DNA of 64,000 nucleotides from Sediminibacillus massiliensis (GCF_900156915.1 NZ_LT732535.1:3227097-3291096), one strand, 5' to 3'. Counted from the stretch's first letter, positions 35,647 to 45,136 are shown. Notes: a model not told the origin generated them from the letters alone. Numbers and translations are program-made.

Positions 35647-36216
35647 ATGCACACCATGAGAGAAGTCCGCAAAAAGATTGCCGCCTTACAGGAAATGAAT
35701 ACCTCTTATTGGAAAGAGATCAGGTCATTGGTCTCTGAAATGAACCTCGAAAATAATCTTCAAGTTATCAGTTATTTCACTTATTCCTTAAGCATTGCCC
35801 ATGAACCAAAGCAGGAAAACTTCTGTCTGGGTTCTTTTCACATCCATAACTTAGGTACGAAACCACTGACAAACCCATATATCTGTATCAAGGTTTCCGC
35901 AGCCTCACCTTTTGAATTCTCCGGAAAATATACTTATAAAGATTCCAAACAAACCATCAGAATGGCAAATGCATGGGAACGGATAAATGATCCGTCAGAA
36001 AAAGAGGAGTTTTGGCTGAAACCAACTCCGGATCATCCCCTGGAGCCTTCCGAGACACTATCTTTTTCTAATTTCCAAGTTAAATGGCAGCCAAAGTCCT
36101 CTTATACGGGGAGTATATTGGGATTTGTATATGGAGAGGAGATTAAGGAAGGCGTCAACTCACTTAACCATATCAGTATCAATGGCAAGGTGGAAGAGGG
36201 GGATAACGATGACTAA
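35647..36216 (+). CDS. Uncharacterised 189-residue protein of the spore gene group
   Basis: Start ATG 35647 downstream of ATGGAGGTGAG. Residues 1-45 are helical (MREVRKKIAALQEMNTSYW), and the rest is predicted beta-rich with aromatic residues: FCLGSFHIHNLGTKPLTNPYICIKV, then SNFQVKWQPKSSYTGSILGFVYGEE. A domain with a helical stalk followed by a beta-sandwich is one reading. The family is not recognised. Eight bases of its end overlap the next gene, so the two are translated together and follow the coat-like gene. Confidence 0.6.
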   Translation: MHTMREVRKKIAALQEMNTSYWKEIRSLVSEMNLENNLQVISYFTYSLSIAHEPKQENFCLGSFHIHNLGTKPLTNPYICIKVSAASPFEFSGKYTYKDSKQTIRMANAWERINDPSEKEEFWLKPTPDHPLEPSETLSFSNFQVKWQPKSSYTGSILGFVYGEEIKEGVNSLNHISINGKVEEGDNDD

Positions 36217-36520
36217 TAACGAGGAACAGCATTTGCTGAAAGAATTAATCCGTCATCAGATGAAGGAATATACCGACAGGATGAAAAAGGTTGATAGCGG
36301 AAGGGATAACAATAGCTTCATTTTTTTAGAGAACAACACGCTTGATATGCTGATTACCTACTTGTTTATCCAAATGGATCATCAGCAGAATTCGGAGAAT
36401 AGCGACTCAGGCGCGAATTCAGCCGATCTAGAAGTGATTTTGAAGTCACTTGATTCAATGATAGACGAAAGCAGACGGGCCTATAACGACATTATCGATA
36501 TCTTGAAGGCGAAAACATAA
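36209..36520 (+). CDS. Uncharacterised acidic helical protein, 103 residues
   Basis: ATG 36209 overlaps the stop of the previous gene and is preceded by AGAGGGGG. Helical and charged (HLLKELIRHQMKEYTDRMKKV, LDMLITYLFIQMDHQQ, LEVILKSLDSMIDESRRAYND), with no Cys and no signal peptide. The family is not recognised; its partner is probably the product of 35647-36216, given the overlap. A non-coding repeat element starts 71 bases downstream. Confidence 0.6.
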   Translation: MTNNEEQHLLKELIRHQMKEYTDRMKKVDSGRDNNSFIFLENNTLDMLITYLFIQMDHQQNSENSDSGANSADLEVILKSLDSMIDESRRAYNDIIDILKAKT

Positions 36521-36590
36521 ATTAGAAAAGAAGCTTATTTTGCATGAATTTAAGAATCTATCTTACTTGTACACCCTGCGCTAAAACCAT

Positions 36591-37239
36591 AAACGGCGAC
36601 ATAACTTAAGTGTGGCTTTCTCCCATCCTTTTCGGAATGAGTGGTGGTCCAGCGCTGCGGAAAAACACTCGCATTCCGTGGGGACGCTTCAGCCTCCTCG
36701 CCGGAAAACCAACGGCTGTGGGGTCTTCAGACTGTTCCTTTCCCACTGGAGTCTCGTATTTTTCCGCAGCTTAGAATAGTTTTCTGATTAAGTGGAAAAA
36801 ATCCTGAAAATGTTTCTAACATGGGCACTCCGTCGCATTCAATGCGGTTTTTCGGGACTGTCCTTCTCTAAAAATTGAAATGACCTCCATGAGTTTACCA
36901 CCGCATGCAGAAAATGAAGTATACATTCAAAAAGTTAAGAAATTATCCGCTTCTTAGGATTGATTTTTAGTTAATTGTTAGGGAATTCGAGAAAAATGTC
37001 TAGCATGCTTATTACTAGTCTAAAAACTCAAATAACTCCTGCAGAAAAAAGCGCGAGTCCGAAGACCCCGAATGATCGGTCTGCGTCTTCCAGTTAAGCT
37101 TCGTAGCAGATTCCTCGACCCAAGGCAGCAAGGATGTTTATTCAAGTAGTCCCCTGGTTGAAGCCGTTCCCGAGGAAAGCGAAGTGTCTTAACAATCATC
37201 AGAATCACAGGAAATAAAAATGTCACTATGTCGCAGTTT
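36591..37239 (+). repeat. Non-coding inverted-end element, copy 1 (about 650 bp)
   Basis: Left end AAACGGCGACATAACTTAAG, and right end complementary to AAACTGCGACATAGTGACA, so the ends are inverted repeats of AAACTGYGACATA type. Inside are two palindromes: a strong one at 36654-36770 with GCTGCGGAAAAA at one end and TTTTTCCGCAGC at the other, and a decayed one near 37040-37165. No protein is encoded. The layout matches copies at 42968-43642 and 62748-63357. It looks like a MITE-like element, or a degraded palindromic repeat family of halophilic Bacillaceae. Confidence 0.8.
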
Positions 37240-37307
37240 CGCTCAACTGTACAGTTATGAAGGTTAAAGGTTATGGAAAATTAGGATTCGAGAAGGGTTG
37301 TTCGTGA

Positions 37308-38534
37308 TTGGATAAAAAACGATGGTTATATCTGCCGGTGGAAATTAAGGTGAGGGAATTAGATGCCAAACTGTTGTTGGCATATTATGCTGCAAAAAAA
37401 GGATATGAAGTAGTAATTGGCGACCATATTATGGTCGAATTGGCCTCCGATATATATCCGGAGGGCATCTTCTTTTCAAAAGGTTATCCGCATGGCTTCA
37501 GGAAAAGAGTGATTACCAGAGCAAATGCTAATCGTCACAAAATTGTCGAGCTCGATGAAGAAGGACTGCTAATCAAAGGGAAGCAGTACCTTCAGGACAG
37601 AATGCGGAAGGATATGTTGGAATTAGTTGTACAAGAATATTGTTGGGGAGAGTTCCAGCATAGGATTATTACCAAGGGTTACCCAGACCTAGCAGAAAAG
37701 TGTCATATAACCGGAAATCCAAGATTTGATTTATTGGCACCGAAATTCAGGCGCCTTTATCAAAAAGAATCTGAACAAGTCATCGAAAAATATGGAGATT
37801 TTGTCTTGATAAATACTAGATTTTCCCGCTATAACTCAGCAAAAGGTAAAAAAGACAATGTTCACTTTAAACACATAAAGAAATTGTATTTCAGCTTTCT
37901 GGAGCTGGTGGGAGAAGTCAGCACGCAATATCCGGAAACGAACTTTGTAATCAGGCCGCATCCTGGCGAAAGCTTTCAAGCTTATTCCAAAGCATTCAGT
38001 ACTAATAAAAATGTCCATGTAATTCATGAAGGAAATATAGCGAAATGGCTGGCGGCTGCCAAGGTCGTTATTCACAATGGCTGCACTTCGGGTATTGAGG
38101 CATCTTTGCTTGGAAGAACGCTTATATCCTATGTACCTTTTCCCCCTAACAAGAGGGAGGTGAACCTCCCGAACCAATTGGGGATTATGGCTTCAACAAA
38201 AGAAGCAGTATGTTCCATTCTGGAAGAGGCGTTGGTATATAAAGATACCGATCAAAGTAAAAATGACTTGGTGCGTTATTGCCATTGGTATGAAGGAAAG
38301 TATGCCCATGAAGCAATTATTGACTTATGTAACCAAATTCCATTATATAAACCTTCCCGCAAGGAACCAACCGGGAATGTCAAAAAAGGTTATGCGAAAA
38401 AGCGCAAGCGTATATTTTCTTTGACAAAGGAAGAAATAAGTCAATTCTATCGTAAGCTCGATGAAGTGGAAGGTGGAAGTGGAACGGTTGTAAAAGAACT
38501 GGGCGAAAACCTTTACCGGATTTCTTATACTTAA
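37308..38534 (+). CDS. Surface carbohydrate biosynthesis protein (GT-B-like)
   Basis: 408 residues from TTG 37308 (GAAGGG upstream, spacing long). Family markers: an opening LPVEIKVRELDAKLLLAYYAA, the central HITGNPRFDLL and FVIRPHPGESFQAYSKAF, and near the end IHEGNIAKWLAAAKVVIHNGCTSGIEASLLGR, which resembles the nucleotide-binding half of GT-B transferases. Proteins of this family occur in loci for sialic-acid-like and capsular sugars. Here it is the first gene after repeat copy 1 and precedes pseB. Cytoplasmic. It may transfer pseudaminic acid or another sugar; the donor cannot be told. Confidence 0.75.
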   Translation: MDKKRWLYLPVEIKVRELDAKLLLAYYAAKKGYEVVIGDHIMVELASDIYPEGIFFSKGYPHGFRKRVITRANANRHKIVELDEEGLLIKGKQYLQDRMRKDMLELVVQEYCWGEFQHRIITKGYPDLAEKCHITGNPRFDLLAPKFRRLYQKESEQVIEKYGDFVLINTRFSRYNSAKGKKDNVHFKHIKKLYFSFLELVGEVSTQYPETNFVIRPHPGESFQAYSKAFSTNKNVHVIHEGNIAKWLAAAKVVIHNGCTSGIEASLLGRTLISYVPFPPNKREVNLPNQLGIMASTKEAVCSILEEALVYKDTDQSKNDLVRYCHWYEGKYAHEAIIDLCNQIPLYKPSRKEPTGNVKKGYAKKRKRIFSLTKEEISQFYRKLDEVEGGSGTVVKELGENLYRISYT

Positions 38535-38766
38535 ATTCAATGCTCGTATTTTGAGGGTTAACCACCGGGAGTTTCCAAATAAAATGGATGCTCCCGGTTC
38601 TTCTTTTCCTAAATTAAGTTTTCCTATAAATTGTTAAGAGATTAATAGGCCGGGGTCTTTAACCGATGTTAGATTTCTTAATATACATATATAGTACCAA
38701 GGGAGAAGTATGCATATCATCCTAATTTGAGCAACGAACAATCTAACGAGGAAAGAAGGAAAAGGT

Positions 38767-39771
38767 GTGTATTTTAAAGACAAGAAAATTTTAGTCATCG
38801 GAGGTACCGGGACAATAGGAAGAAGCATTGTCCGTAGTATTTTAAAGGAATCCCCCCGGATAATTAAGGTTTTCAGCCGGGATGAATATAAACAGCAACA
38901 GTTTTTTATCGATATGGACAGCAATGATAAACTACGCTTTATTATCGGGGATGTTCGGGATTATGACAGTCTGTTTACAGCTATGCGTGATATCGATTAT
39001 GTGATCCACGTAGCAGCTATGAAAAGAGTGGAATCGTGTGAATTCAACCCCTATGAAGCTGTTAAAACAAATATACATGGCACTAATAATGTAATGAAAG
39101 CTGCTATAGCCCAAGAAGTGAAAAAGGTGGTATTTACCAGCTCGGATAAGGCGATCTCGCCTACTAATACCTATGGTGCTACCAAACTGATAGCTGAGCG
39201 GCTGATTTCCGCAGCTGGTCAAAATGGAATAAGAGGCAGTACAGTATTCGCAAGTGTCCGTTTTGGCAATGTGATGGGATCGAGAGGATCAGTTATCCCC
39301 CTATTTAAAGAAAGGTTGTTGAAGGGCAAGAAGATAACCGTGACGGACAAAGAGATGACGCGTTTCATGATGACATTGGATCAGGCTACGGAATTGACGA
39401 TCAAGGCTTTGAAAGAGGCGAAAGGGGGAGAAGTGTTCGTCTTGAAAATGCCTGTTATTAAAATAGGTGATTTGGCAGACATCTTGATAGAAGAAATGTG
39501 CAGCAAATATAGTTTGGAGCGGAAGAACATTGACGTAGAAGTAGTTGGGTTAAGACCGGGAGAAAAGATGTATGAAGAGCTGATGACTCATGATGAATCC
39601 AAATCAGCCTTGGAATTGCCGGGGATGTATATTATCCCGGGTAATGTCAGTAATCATGTAACATACAGCAATGCAAAAAAGGCAAGGACAGGAACATACA
39701 GTTCAAAGGGACAGGAGCCAATTACCACCGATGAATTAAGGTCACTGTTAAAAAGAGCTGCATTACTATAA
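38767..39771 (+). CDS. pseB: UDP-GlcNAc 4,6-dehydratase/5-epimerase
   Basis: 334 residues from GTG 38767 (GAAGGAAAAG upstream). Extended SDR: LVIGGTGTIGRSIVRSIL, then VIHVAAMKRVESCEFNPYEAV and the PseB-type active site SSDKAISPTNTYGATKLI, with catalytic Asp-Lys and Tyr-x3-Lys. RFGNVMGSRGSVIPLF and VGLRPGEKMYEEL are also family signatures. It makes the 4-keto-6-deoxy-L-altro sugar from UDP-GlcNAc, the first step to pseudaminic acid. Its length and motifs suit the short soluble PseB class, not the membrane CapD class. It is separated from pseC-pseI by glycosyltransferases, a repeat element and three other genes. Confidence 0.85.
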   Translation: MYFKDKKILVIGGTGTIGRSIVRSILKESPRIIKVFSRDEYKQQQFFIDMDSNDKLRFIIGDVRDYDSLFTAMRDIDYVIHVAAMKRVESCEFNPYEAVKTNIHGTNNVMKAAIAQEVKKVVFTSSDKAISPTNTYGATKLIAERLISAAGQNGIRGSTVFASVRFGNVMGSRGSVIPLFKERLLKGKKITVTDKEMTRFMMTLDQATELTIKALKEAKGGEVFVLKMPVIKIGDLADILIEEMCSKYSLERKNIDVEVVGLRPGEKMYEELMTHDESKSALELPGMYIIPGNVSNHVTYSNAKKARTGTYSSKGQEPITTDELRSLLKRAALL

Positions 39772-39795
39772 AAACAAAATGTACAGGAGGTTATT

Positions 39796-41436
39796 ATGGA
39801 TACTTTTTTGACAAATTATTGGTCCTTGTATGTAGAATTTCTACAAGACTTTGAAAAATTGAATTATAAGGGCTTCTCTCTTCCATATCTATGTCATCTT
39901 CCCAGTTTACTGTTGAACAACGCCCAGATAAACAATGAGTTGAAAGGTGCTAGATTTTCTCGGAATCTAAGAAAACAAGTGAAAGATGAAAGAGAATTCC
40001 AAGCTTTGTTTAATAAGTTTGTACAGGTGCACCAGCGGCCTATTGTAAAGAATAAAAAAGGAAAAGTCGTCATACATGTCGATAAGTTACTTCGCTTTCC
40101 GCCCAGGACCATTGCTCATTATTTCAGTCCATCTAACACGATCTTGTTGACAAAAGGAAAACAGACCAAATCAAGTGCTGCTAAAGGCAAAAAAAGTGGG
40201 AAGCTATTAAGCGGTAAGAAAAAGCCGGCAAAATCAGCAAAACCAGCAAACGGAAGGCAGAAACACGCAAAATCACCCAGTTCAAAGAAAAAGGAACATA
40301 AAGGTGTTAAGTTAAAAGCAACCCGACTGGAATCGAAGAAAGTTCTTCCTCTTACTAAGACCGTTAATTTAAGTGCCGTGAAATCAGTAAAGACAGTCCC
40401 TAAGAAAAAGACCAAAAAAGGAAAAAAGAGCATCCCATATTATTATCTCGAAAATTATGCAGTCGATTCCCGGAAGGCAATAAGCAAAATGCAAACCAAA
40501 GCAAAAGCGATGTTTAAGGCATATGACGATCACCATTTTTATAAGAGATCGGACTTTCAGAAATGGTTTTTAAACAATATTGCCACAGTTGTCCATCATA
40601 TTGAAATGTCTAGAGTTTTTTTGAGCAAGGTCTCTGTTTCTTGTATCATCGTTTCAACTACACATAGTTACAGAAGTCGTATATTGGCGGTCGTTGCAGC
40701 TAAAATGGGCATCCCGACCATATGTATGCAACATGGCATTATTTCCAGTGAACTTGGCTATATTCCAAAAGTGGCCACAGTAGATGCAGTTTACGGGAAG
40801 TTCGAAAAAGATTGGTTCAAAAGAATGGGAGCTGCCGATAAGTCGCTTGCTATTGTGGGGCATCCGAGATTTGATCAGGCGTTTCAACAACCGAAAGTGG
40901 ACCGGGCGAAATTCAATAAAACGTTGGGGCTGGACTCTAATAAGAAGACACTCATGATTGCTGTCAGAGGAGATAATGACATCGCAAAATGGAGGACACT
41001 AATTAAAACTGTTTCCAAAAAACTCCCTATTAATATCATTATAAAAAATTATCCGAGTAAAACGCCTCATGCACTGACAAAAGAGTTCTCCTTTGTAAAA
41101 TCCACTCAAGATTACAGTATTTACGACATATTTCCAAATGTAGATGCGGTGGTCTCCTACTCCTCTACAGTTGGTCTGGAAGCAATGCTTGCCCAAAAAA
41201 CAGTATTTGTCTTAAATGAAAACTTTTCTGGATACACCGGCTACTATACAAACTTGGGGAAATTGGTGCAATCCGATCCACGTTCACTCGGAGAGATTAT
41301 CAACAAAGTTCTTACGACCAGTAAGTGGAAAAGTTACGCTGACAACAAGCGGGCTAAATTCCTCCGTTATGCTTATCCTGATTTAGGGATGTCCGGTGCC
41401 AGGCTGAAAAACCTGGTTAACAAGTTGATTAGCTAG
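39796..41436 (+). CDS. Glycosyltransferase-like protein with Lys-rich insert, paralogue 1
   Basis: 546 residues from ATG 39796 after CAGGAGG. The N-terminal region (1-115: NYWSLYVEFLQDFEKLNYKGFSLPYL) and the C-terminal half (about 220-546) match the next protein throughout. Between them, residues 115-215 are low-complexity Lys/Ser/Ala-rich (SGKKKPAKSAKPANGRQKHA). The C-terminal half has GT-B traits: IPTICMQHGIISSELGYIPK, IVGHPRFDQAF, and VVSYSSTVGLEAMLAQKTVFV. No signal peptide. Together with its twin it may add a sialic-acid-like sugar or build a polymer; the basic insert may bind an acidic polymer or membrane. Function inferred from motifs and place. Confidence 0.65.
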   Translation: MDTFLTNYWSLYVEFLQDFEKLNYKGFSLPYLCHLPSLLLNNAQINNELKGARFSRNLRKQVKDEREFQALFNKFVQVHQRPIVKNKKGKVVIHVDKLLRFPPRTIAHYFSPSNTILLTKGKQTKSSAAKGKKSGKLLSGKKKPAKSAKPANGRQKHAKSPSSKKKEHKGVKLKATRLESKKVLPLTKTVNLSAVKSVKTVPKKKTKKGKKSIPYYYLENYAVDSRKAISKMQTKAKAMFKAYDDHHFYKRSDFQKWFLNNIATVVHHIEMSRVFLSKVSVSCIIVSTTHSYRSRILAVVAAKMGIPTICMQHGIISSELGYIPKVATVDAVYGKFEKDWFKRMGAADKSLAIVGHPRFDQAFQQPKVDRAKFNKTLGLDSNKKTLMIAVRGDNDIAKWRTLIKTVSKKLPINIIIKNYPSKTPHALTKEFSFVKSTQDYSIYDIFPNVDAVVSYSSTVGLEAMLAQKTVFVLNENFSGYTGYYTNLGKLVQSDPRSLGEIINKVLTTSKWKSYADNKRAKFLRYAYPDLGMSGARLKNLVNKLIS

Positions 41437-41461
41437 ATTTATAAAATGTTAGGATGATTTG

Positions 41462-42895
41462 ATGAACACTTATATGAAGAATTATTGGTCTTTGTACCTT
41501 GATTTTATAAAAGACTTCGAGAGCTTGAAGTATAAAGGATTTTCTTTATCCTATTTGATCCACTTACCAAGCCTGATAAGGAATAACAAAAATCTGTGGG
41601 AATCCTTATCGAATGAGGAATTCAGTGCCAATTTTAAAAATCAAGTCAAGAATCAAAAACAAGTCCAATCAGTCTTTAATAAATATGTTCGATTCCACAA
41701 AAAGAGACCGTTGGTCAAGAACAAAAATGGGAAAGTTGTGATCAATTATGATACCATCCTTCGATTTCCGAAAAAGACGTATCAGGAGCATTTTAAGCGA
41801 TCTAAAACAATGATCGTGATGGCCGGCGTCAAGAATGCCAAAAAGAAGACGGTTCACAGGGTAGCAAAGAATGTTCATAATCTACCGGTAAAGTATTTGA
41901 GTGACTATCCAATCAATACCAGGAAAGCAATTATGCAAGTTCAGAGTCGGGCCAGGGCTATCATCAAATCACATAAAGGACATCATCTGTATCAGGACAA
42001 AATGTTCCAAGCGCTGTTAAACAAAAAAATCATGGAAACCATCAATCGGATCGACCAATCCATCCTTTTCCTGGAAGAGGTTTCCACGTCTTGCCTAATC
42101 TTATCCAGCACACACAGTTATATAGCCAGGATACTGGCTTTGTGTGCCGCCGAAAAAGGGATTCCTACTATATGTATGCAGCATGGCATTGTCGGAAATG
42201 AGTTTGGATATATTCCGAAGATTGCTACAGTAGATGCCGTTTATGGGGATTTTGAACGGGACTGGTTTCTGCAGAGAGGTGCTCCCGAAGGTTCTGTGGA
42301 GGTCATCGGCCATCCTCGATTTGATCAGGCATTCGGCTTTCCGAATATATCCAGATCGAAACTATACAAACAACTAGGCCTCGATAAAAGCAAGAAAACC
42401 ATCATGATTGTCGTCAGAGGAAACCGGAATATGGATAAATACCGGTTGCTTATTAAAACTATTTGCCAAAAGCTGGACGTAAATATCTTGATAAAAGATT
42501 TTCCGGGAAGCAGTCCCCATCCCCTTACAAGCGAGTTTCCAACTGCCTATTCTACACAATCGTTCGATCTTTACGATCTTCTTCCCCATGTGGACTGTGT
42601 CGTTTCCTACGCTTCAACTGTAGGATTAGAAGCCATGCTAGCCAATAAACCGGTGTTTATTTTATACACGAACATCCCTAGTTATTCCGGTTACTATAAC
42701 AACTTGAAAGATTTGGTTCAGTCTAATCCTCAAACATTGGGGGAACAGGTCATCCGGTATTTCCATGATCCGGATTGTCGGGGGTACGTCGATCTAACAA
42801 GGCAAAACTTCCTTAAATATGCCTATCCCGATTCAGAACTATCAGGCGTCAGACTGAGAAAATTGATTAATAGATTAATCAATCAGCCCAACTAA
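41462..42895 (+). CDS. Glycosyltransferase-like protein, paralogue 2
   Basis: 477 residues from ATG 41462 (TAGGATG upstream). Colinear with the preceding protein: NYWSLYLDFIKDFESLKYKGFSLSYL, then IPTICMQHGIVGNEFGYIPK, IGHPRFDQAFGFPN, and VDCVVSYASTVGLEAMLANKPVF. The Lys-rich insert of paralogue 1 is almost absent here, cut to about 25 residues. The His-Gly pair in CMQHGI and the Ser-Thr in SYASTVGLEA are the likely nucleotide-sugar contacts. It is the last gene before the inverted repeat element copy 2. The tandem pair probably arose by duplication and then divergence. Confidence 0.65.
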   Translation: MNTYMKNYWSLYLDFIKDFESLKYKGFSLSYLIHLPSLIRNNKNLWESLSNEEFSANFKNQVKNQKQVQSVFNKYVRFHKKRPLVKNKNGKVVINYDTILRFPKKTYQEHFKRSKTMIVMAGVKNAKKKTVHRVAKNVHNLPVKYLSDYPINTRKAIMQVQSRARAIIKSHKGHHLYQDKMFQALLNKKIMETINRIDQSILFLEEVSTSCLILSSTHSYIARILALCAAEKGIPTICMQHGIVGNEFGYIPKIATVDAVYGDFERDWFLQRGAPEGSVEVIGHPRFDQAFGFPNISRSKLYKQLGLDKSKKTIMIVVRGNRNMDKYRLLIKTICQKLDVNILIKDFPGSSPHPLTSEFPTAYSTQSFDLYDLLPHVDCVVSYASTVGLEAMLANKPVFILYTNIPSYSGYYNNLKDLVQSNPQTLGEQVIRYFHDPDCRGYVDLTRQNFLKYAYPDSELSGVRLRKLINRLINQPN

Positions 42896-42967
42896 CCACC
42901 GTTTACTAAAATATAGCCAGTGTGCAGAAATAGTCTCTTGTCTCATTTCCAACCTCACAATTGAGGC

Positions 42968-43642
42968 AAACTGCGACGTAGTGACAATTATTTTTTGTGA
43001 CGTTTTCTCTCATTCTGATGTTCATTGAGTGTTGGTACTCGCTGCGGCAGAACACTTCGCTTTCCATGGGCACGGCCTCAGCCTCCGCAGAAGCAAAGAA
43101 CGCTTCTTTACGGGGTCTTCGGACGCGTGCTGTTCCCATAGGAGTCTGCGTGTTCTGCCTTCGCTGTTAGAGGTTTTCTGAATTTAATATTAAGTATATC
43201 CAAGTTAGAGAAATGATGGAAATTTTCTATCCTAGCGGCAAACTGCTTACACTCCTCTTGCTGTGTAAATCCATGGATGGTTTTAAACTCTAGGAGAAGG
43301 GCAAGATCCCGAAGACTCGTAGTGAGTCCTGTACAGTAAGTGACTATAGGAGAGTCTACGAATTCTATACTGATAAAGGTTTTCTCCATTTTTGGAAGGG
43401 AGAACCATGCTAGACACCTTTCAGGATCATTTCTCATCTAATCAGAACACTATACCAAGCTGCGGAAAAATGCGAGACTCCAGTGGGAAAGGAACAGTCT
43501 GAAGACCCCACAGTTGGCGCTTTTTTGCCAGCGAGGAGGCTGAAGCGTTCCCCACGGAAAGCGAGTATTTTTCCGCAGCGCCGGCTTAGCATTCAATCCG
43601 AAAAGGATGAAAGGAAGTCACACTGAAGTTATGTCACAGTTT
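42968..43642 (-). repeat. Non-coding inverted-end element, copy 2, inverted (about 675 bp)
   Basis: Same architecture as copy 1 but in opposite orientation: it begins with AAACTGCGACGTAGTGACA and ends with the complement of AAACTGTGACATAACTTCAG. Palindromes lie at 43041-43164 and 43459-43579; the latter has perfect GCTGCGGAAAAAT-type arms. It separates the glycosyltransferase block from the rest of the pse locus. Confidence 0.8.
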
Positions 43643-43734
43643 ATGGTAATTGAGCTAGAGCAAATGTTCGTGGCGGGTTGATAAATGCGGTCCAAAATGT
43701 AAATGGACAACGAAAAATAAAAGGAGTGAATATT

Positions 43735-44298
43735 ATGTATCAGGATATTTGGGTGAAGGGTAAAGTAGTCCAAAAAGGCCAACGTGAATGTGAAAATAGA
43801 TACAACAAAATAAAAGAGCAATTAACCAAGTATAAATCAGATAAACCATTCACTGTGCTCGACTTAGGTGCCAACTTTGGCTATTTTTCTTTTAGAATCG
43901 CAGAAGACTTCAATGCGGAAGTGACAATGATTGAATCTAATAAAAGAATCAATGATATTGCAAAACAAAACGATAATAAAAAAGTGAAATTGATCAATCG
44001 CCATGTAAGTGCAGACGAGTTGAGGAAAATCATTAAACAAGAAAAGTTTGATGTCATTTTGGCGCTGAGCATCTTGCATCATTTCGAAGAATACAATCAA
44101 GTAATCGATATGCTCTTTGAAGATCCTGAATTAGTGTTTATCGAAGCATCTGCATTAGAAGAAGCGAAAGGGGGATACAATGCAGACCGGGTGGAAGGGA
44201 TATGGGAAAACTTGCAAAGCCGCAATCCGGAAATCTTAACTTACACCAAAAACCTTCGGAATCTCGGAGAAAGACCGCTAATGCTTTTCCGGACGTAA
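43735..44298 (+). CDS. SAM-dependent methyltransferase
   Basis: 187 residues from ATG 43735 after AAAGGAGTG. Class I Rossmann methyltransferase: motif I VLDLGANFGYFSFRIAE at about 40-56, motif II acid in TMIESNKRI, and motif IV FDVILALSILHHFEEY. The C-terminal part is short, with IEASALEEAKGG. It probably methylates a sugar or lipid-linked glycan in this locus. It lies between repeat copy 2 and a convergent ParB-fold gene, sharing a terminator. Confidence 0.8.
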   Translation: MYQDIWVKGKVVQKGQRECENRYNKIKEQLTKYKSDKPFTVLDLGANFGYFSFRIAEDFNAEVTMIESNKRINDIAKQNDNKKVKLINRHVSADELRKIIKQEKFDVILALSILHHFEEYNQVIDMLFEDPELVFIEASALEEAKGGYNADRVEGIWENLQSRNPEILTYTKNLRNLGERPLMLFRT

Positions 44299-44299
44299 A

Positions 44300-44343
44300 A
44301 AAACAGCTACTCCATTCTAGCTATAGAATCGGGTAGCTTTTTA
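44300..44343. terminator. Bidirectional terminator
   Basis: AGCTACTCCATTCT pairs with AGAATCGGGTAGCT, with A and T runs at the two sides, between the convergent methyltransferase and ParB-fold genes. Confidence 0.75.
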
Positions 44344-45063
44344 ATTTAGCAGATTTATCTTTTTGGCTCTTTCCCTTCCATTGTTTAAGAAATAAGCATT
44401 GAAAATCTCCAAGGCTTTGTCCAGTTTGTAAGTTCCATCCTGGACCAGCGGCCATGCGGGGGCATCTTCTATATCAATAACCCTTTCCCACTTGGGATAG
44501 ATTTTGACGGCTACTTTCTCATATCCTAAAACACCCAGGGCGGCCATGCGATGCTGACCTCCGGAGAGTATAAAACGATAATCGTCTTTCTTTTTCAGGA
44601 AATGACCTTTAATATAACCGTCCTTGTAATTCTCCGGTTGATAACCGGTGGATGCTATTTTTTTGTAAATGTTGATGGTTCTACTAAATTCCTTCTGTAC
44701 GAAAGGTTCTGAATTAGGACCGAAATGCTGATTGTTCTTGTTTGGGTTCATGTTGAAGGCAATTCCCCATGGCAACTGGTCCACATTTCGCTGAGGCTGG
44801 AAAAGACGCTTGAGCGGGGAGTTTTCCCCGTAAAACAAGCTTTCCTCAATCGTCTTGGGTTGGAAGGATTGATAGTATTTATGCAAGATAGATTCTTGGT
44901 ATTTTATAGCTGGGTTACCCCTGTACTCCTTAATTGTTTCGCACAAGTAATGCCAACCTTCAGGAGCATAAGAAAAACTTTGCCAATCCCGGCACTTGGC
45001 TGTTTCTACTATCACAATGGGAGAGTCACCTTCAATGGCATTTTTTCCTTCAGGAAAAGACAT
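44341..45063 (-). CDS. ParB/sulfiredoxin-fold-like protein in the glycan locus
   Basis: 240 residues from ATG 45063 after AAGGAGAATG; the longer upstream frame has no ribosome site. Residues about 145-200 carry a ParB-like nuclease/kinase-fold motif: FILSGGQHRMAALGVLGYEKVAVKIYP, where GQHR aligns with the G-x-HR box of ParB and Srx families. The N-terminal half (SYAPEGWHYLCETIKEYRG, SILHKYYQSFQP) is unknown to me. Such proteins recur in surface-polysaccharide loci without known function; NTP-dependent modification of a sugar or protein is one idea. It is divergent from the epimerase gene and has its own sigma-K-like promoter. Confidence 0.6.
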   Translation of the reverse strand: MSFPEGKNAIEGDSPIVIVETAKCRDWQSFSYAPEGWHYLCETIKEYRGNPAIKYQESILHKYYQSFQPKTIEESLFYGENSPLKRLFQPQRNVDQLPWGIAFNMNPNKNNQHFGPNSEPFVQKEFSRTINIYKKIASTGYQPENYKDGYIKGHFLKKKDDYRFILSGGQHRMAALGVLGYEKVAVKIYPKWERVIDIEDAPAWPLVQDGTYKLDKALEIFNAYFLNNGRERAKKINLLN

Positions 45064-45106
45064 ATGACATTCTCCTTGATTATTAATAGGATTGCGATGC
45101 TTATAC

Positions 45107-45136
45107 AATAATATATGTTTTTCAGTAACAGCCTGT
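45107..45136 (-). promoter_or_regulatory. Sigma-K-like promoter for the ParB-fold gene
   Basis: On the minus strand there is an AC (in TTACAGG), 17 bases, then CATATATTA. This matches CATAnnnTA and lies about 45 bases before ATG 45063. Confidence 0.4.
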
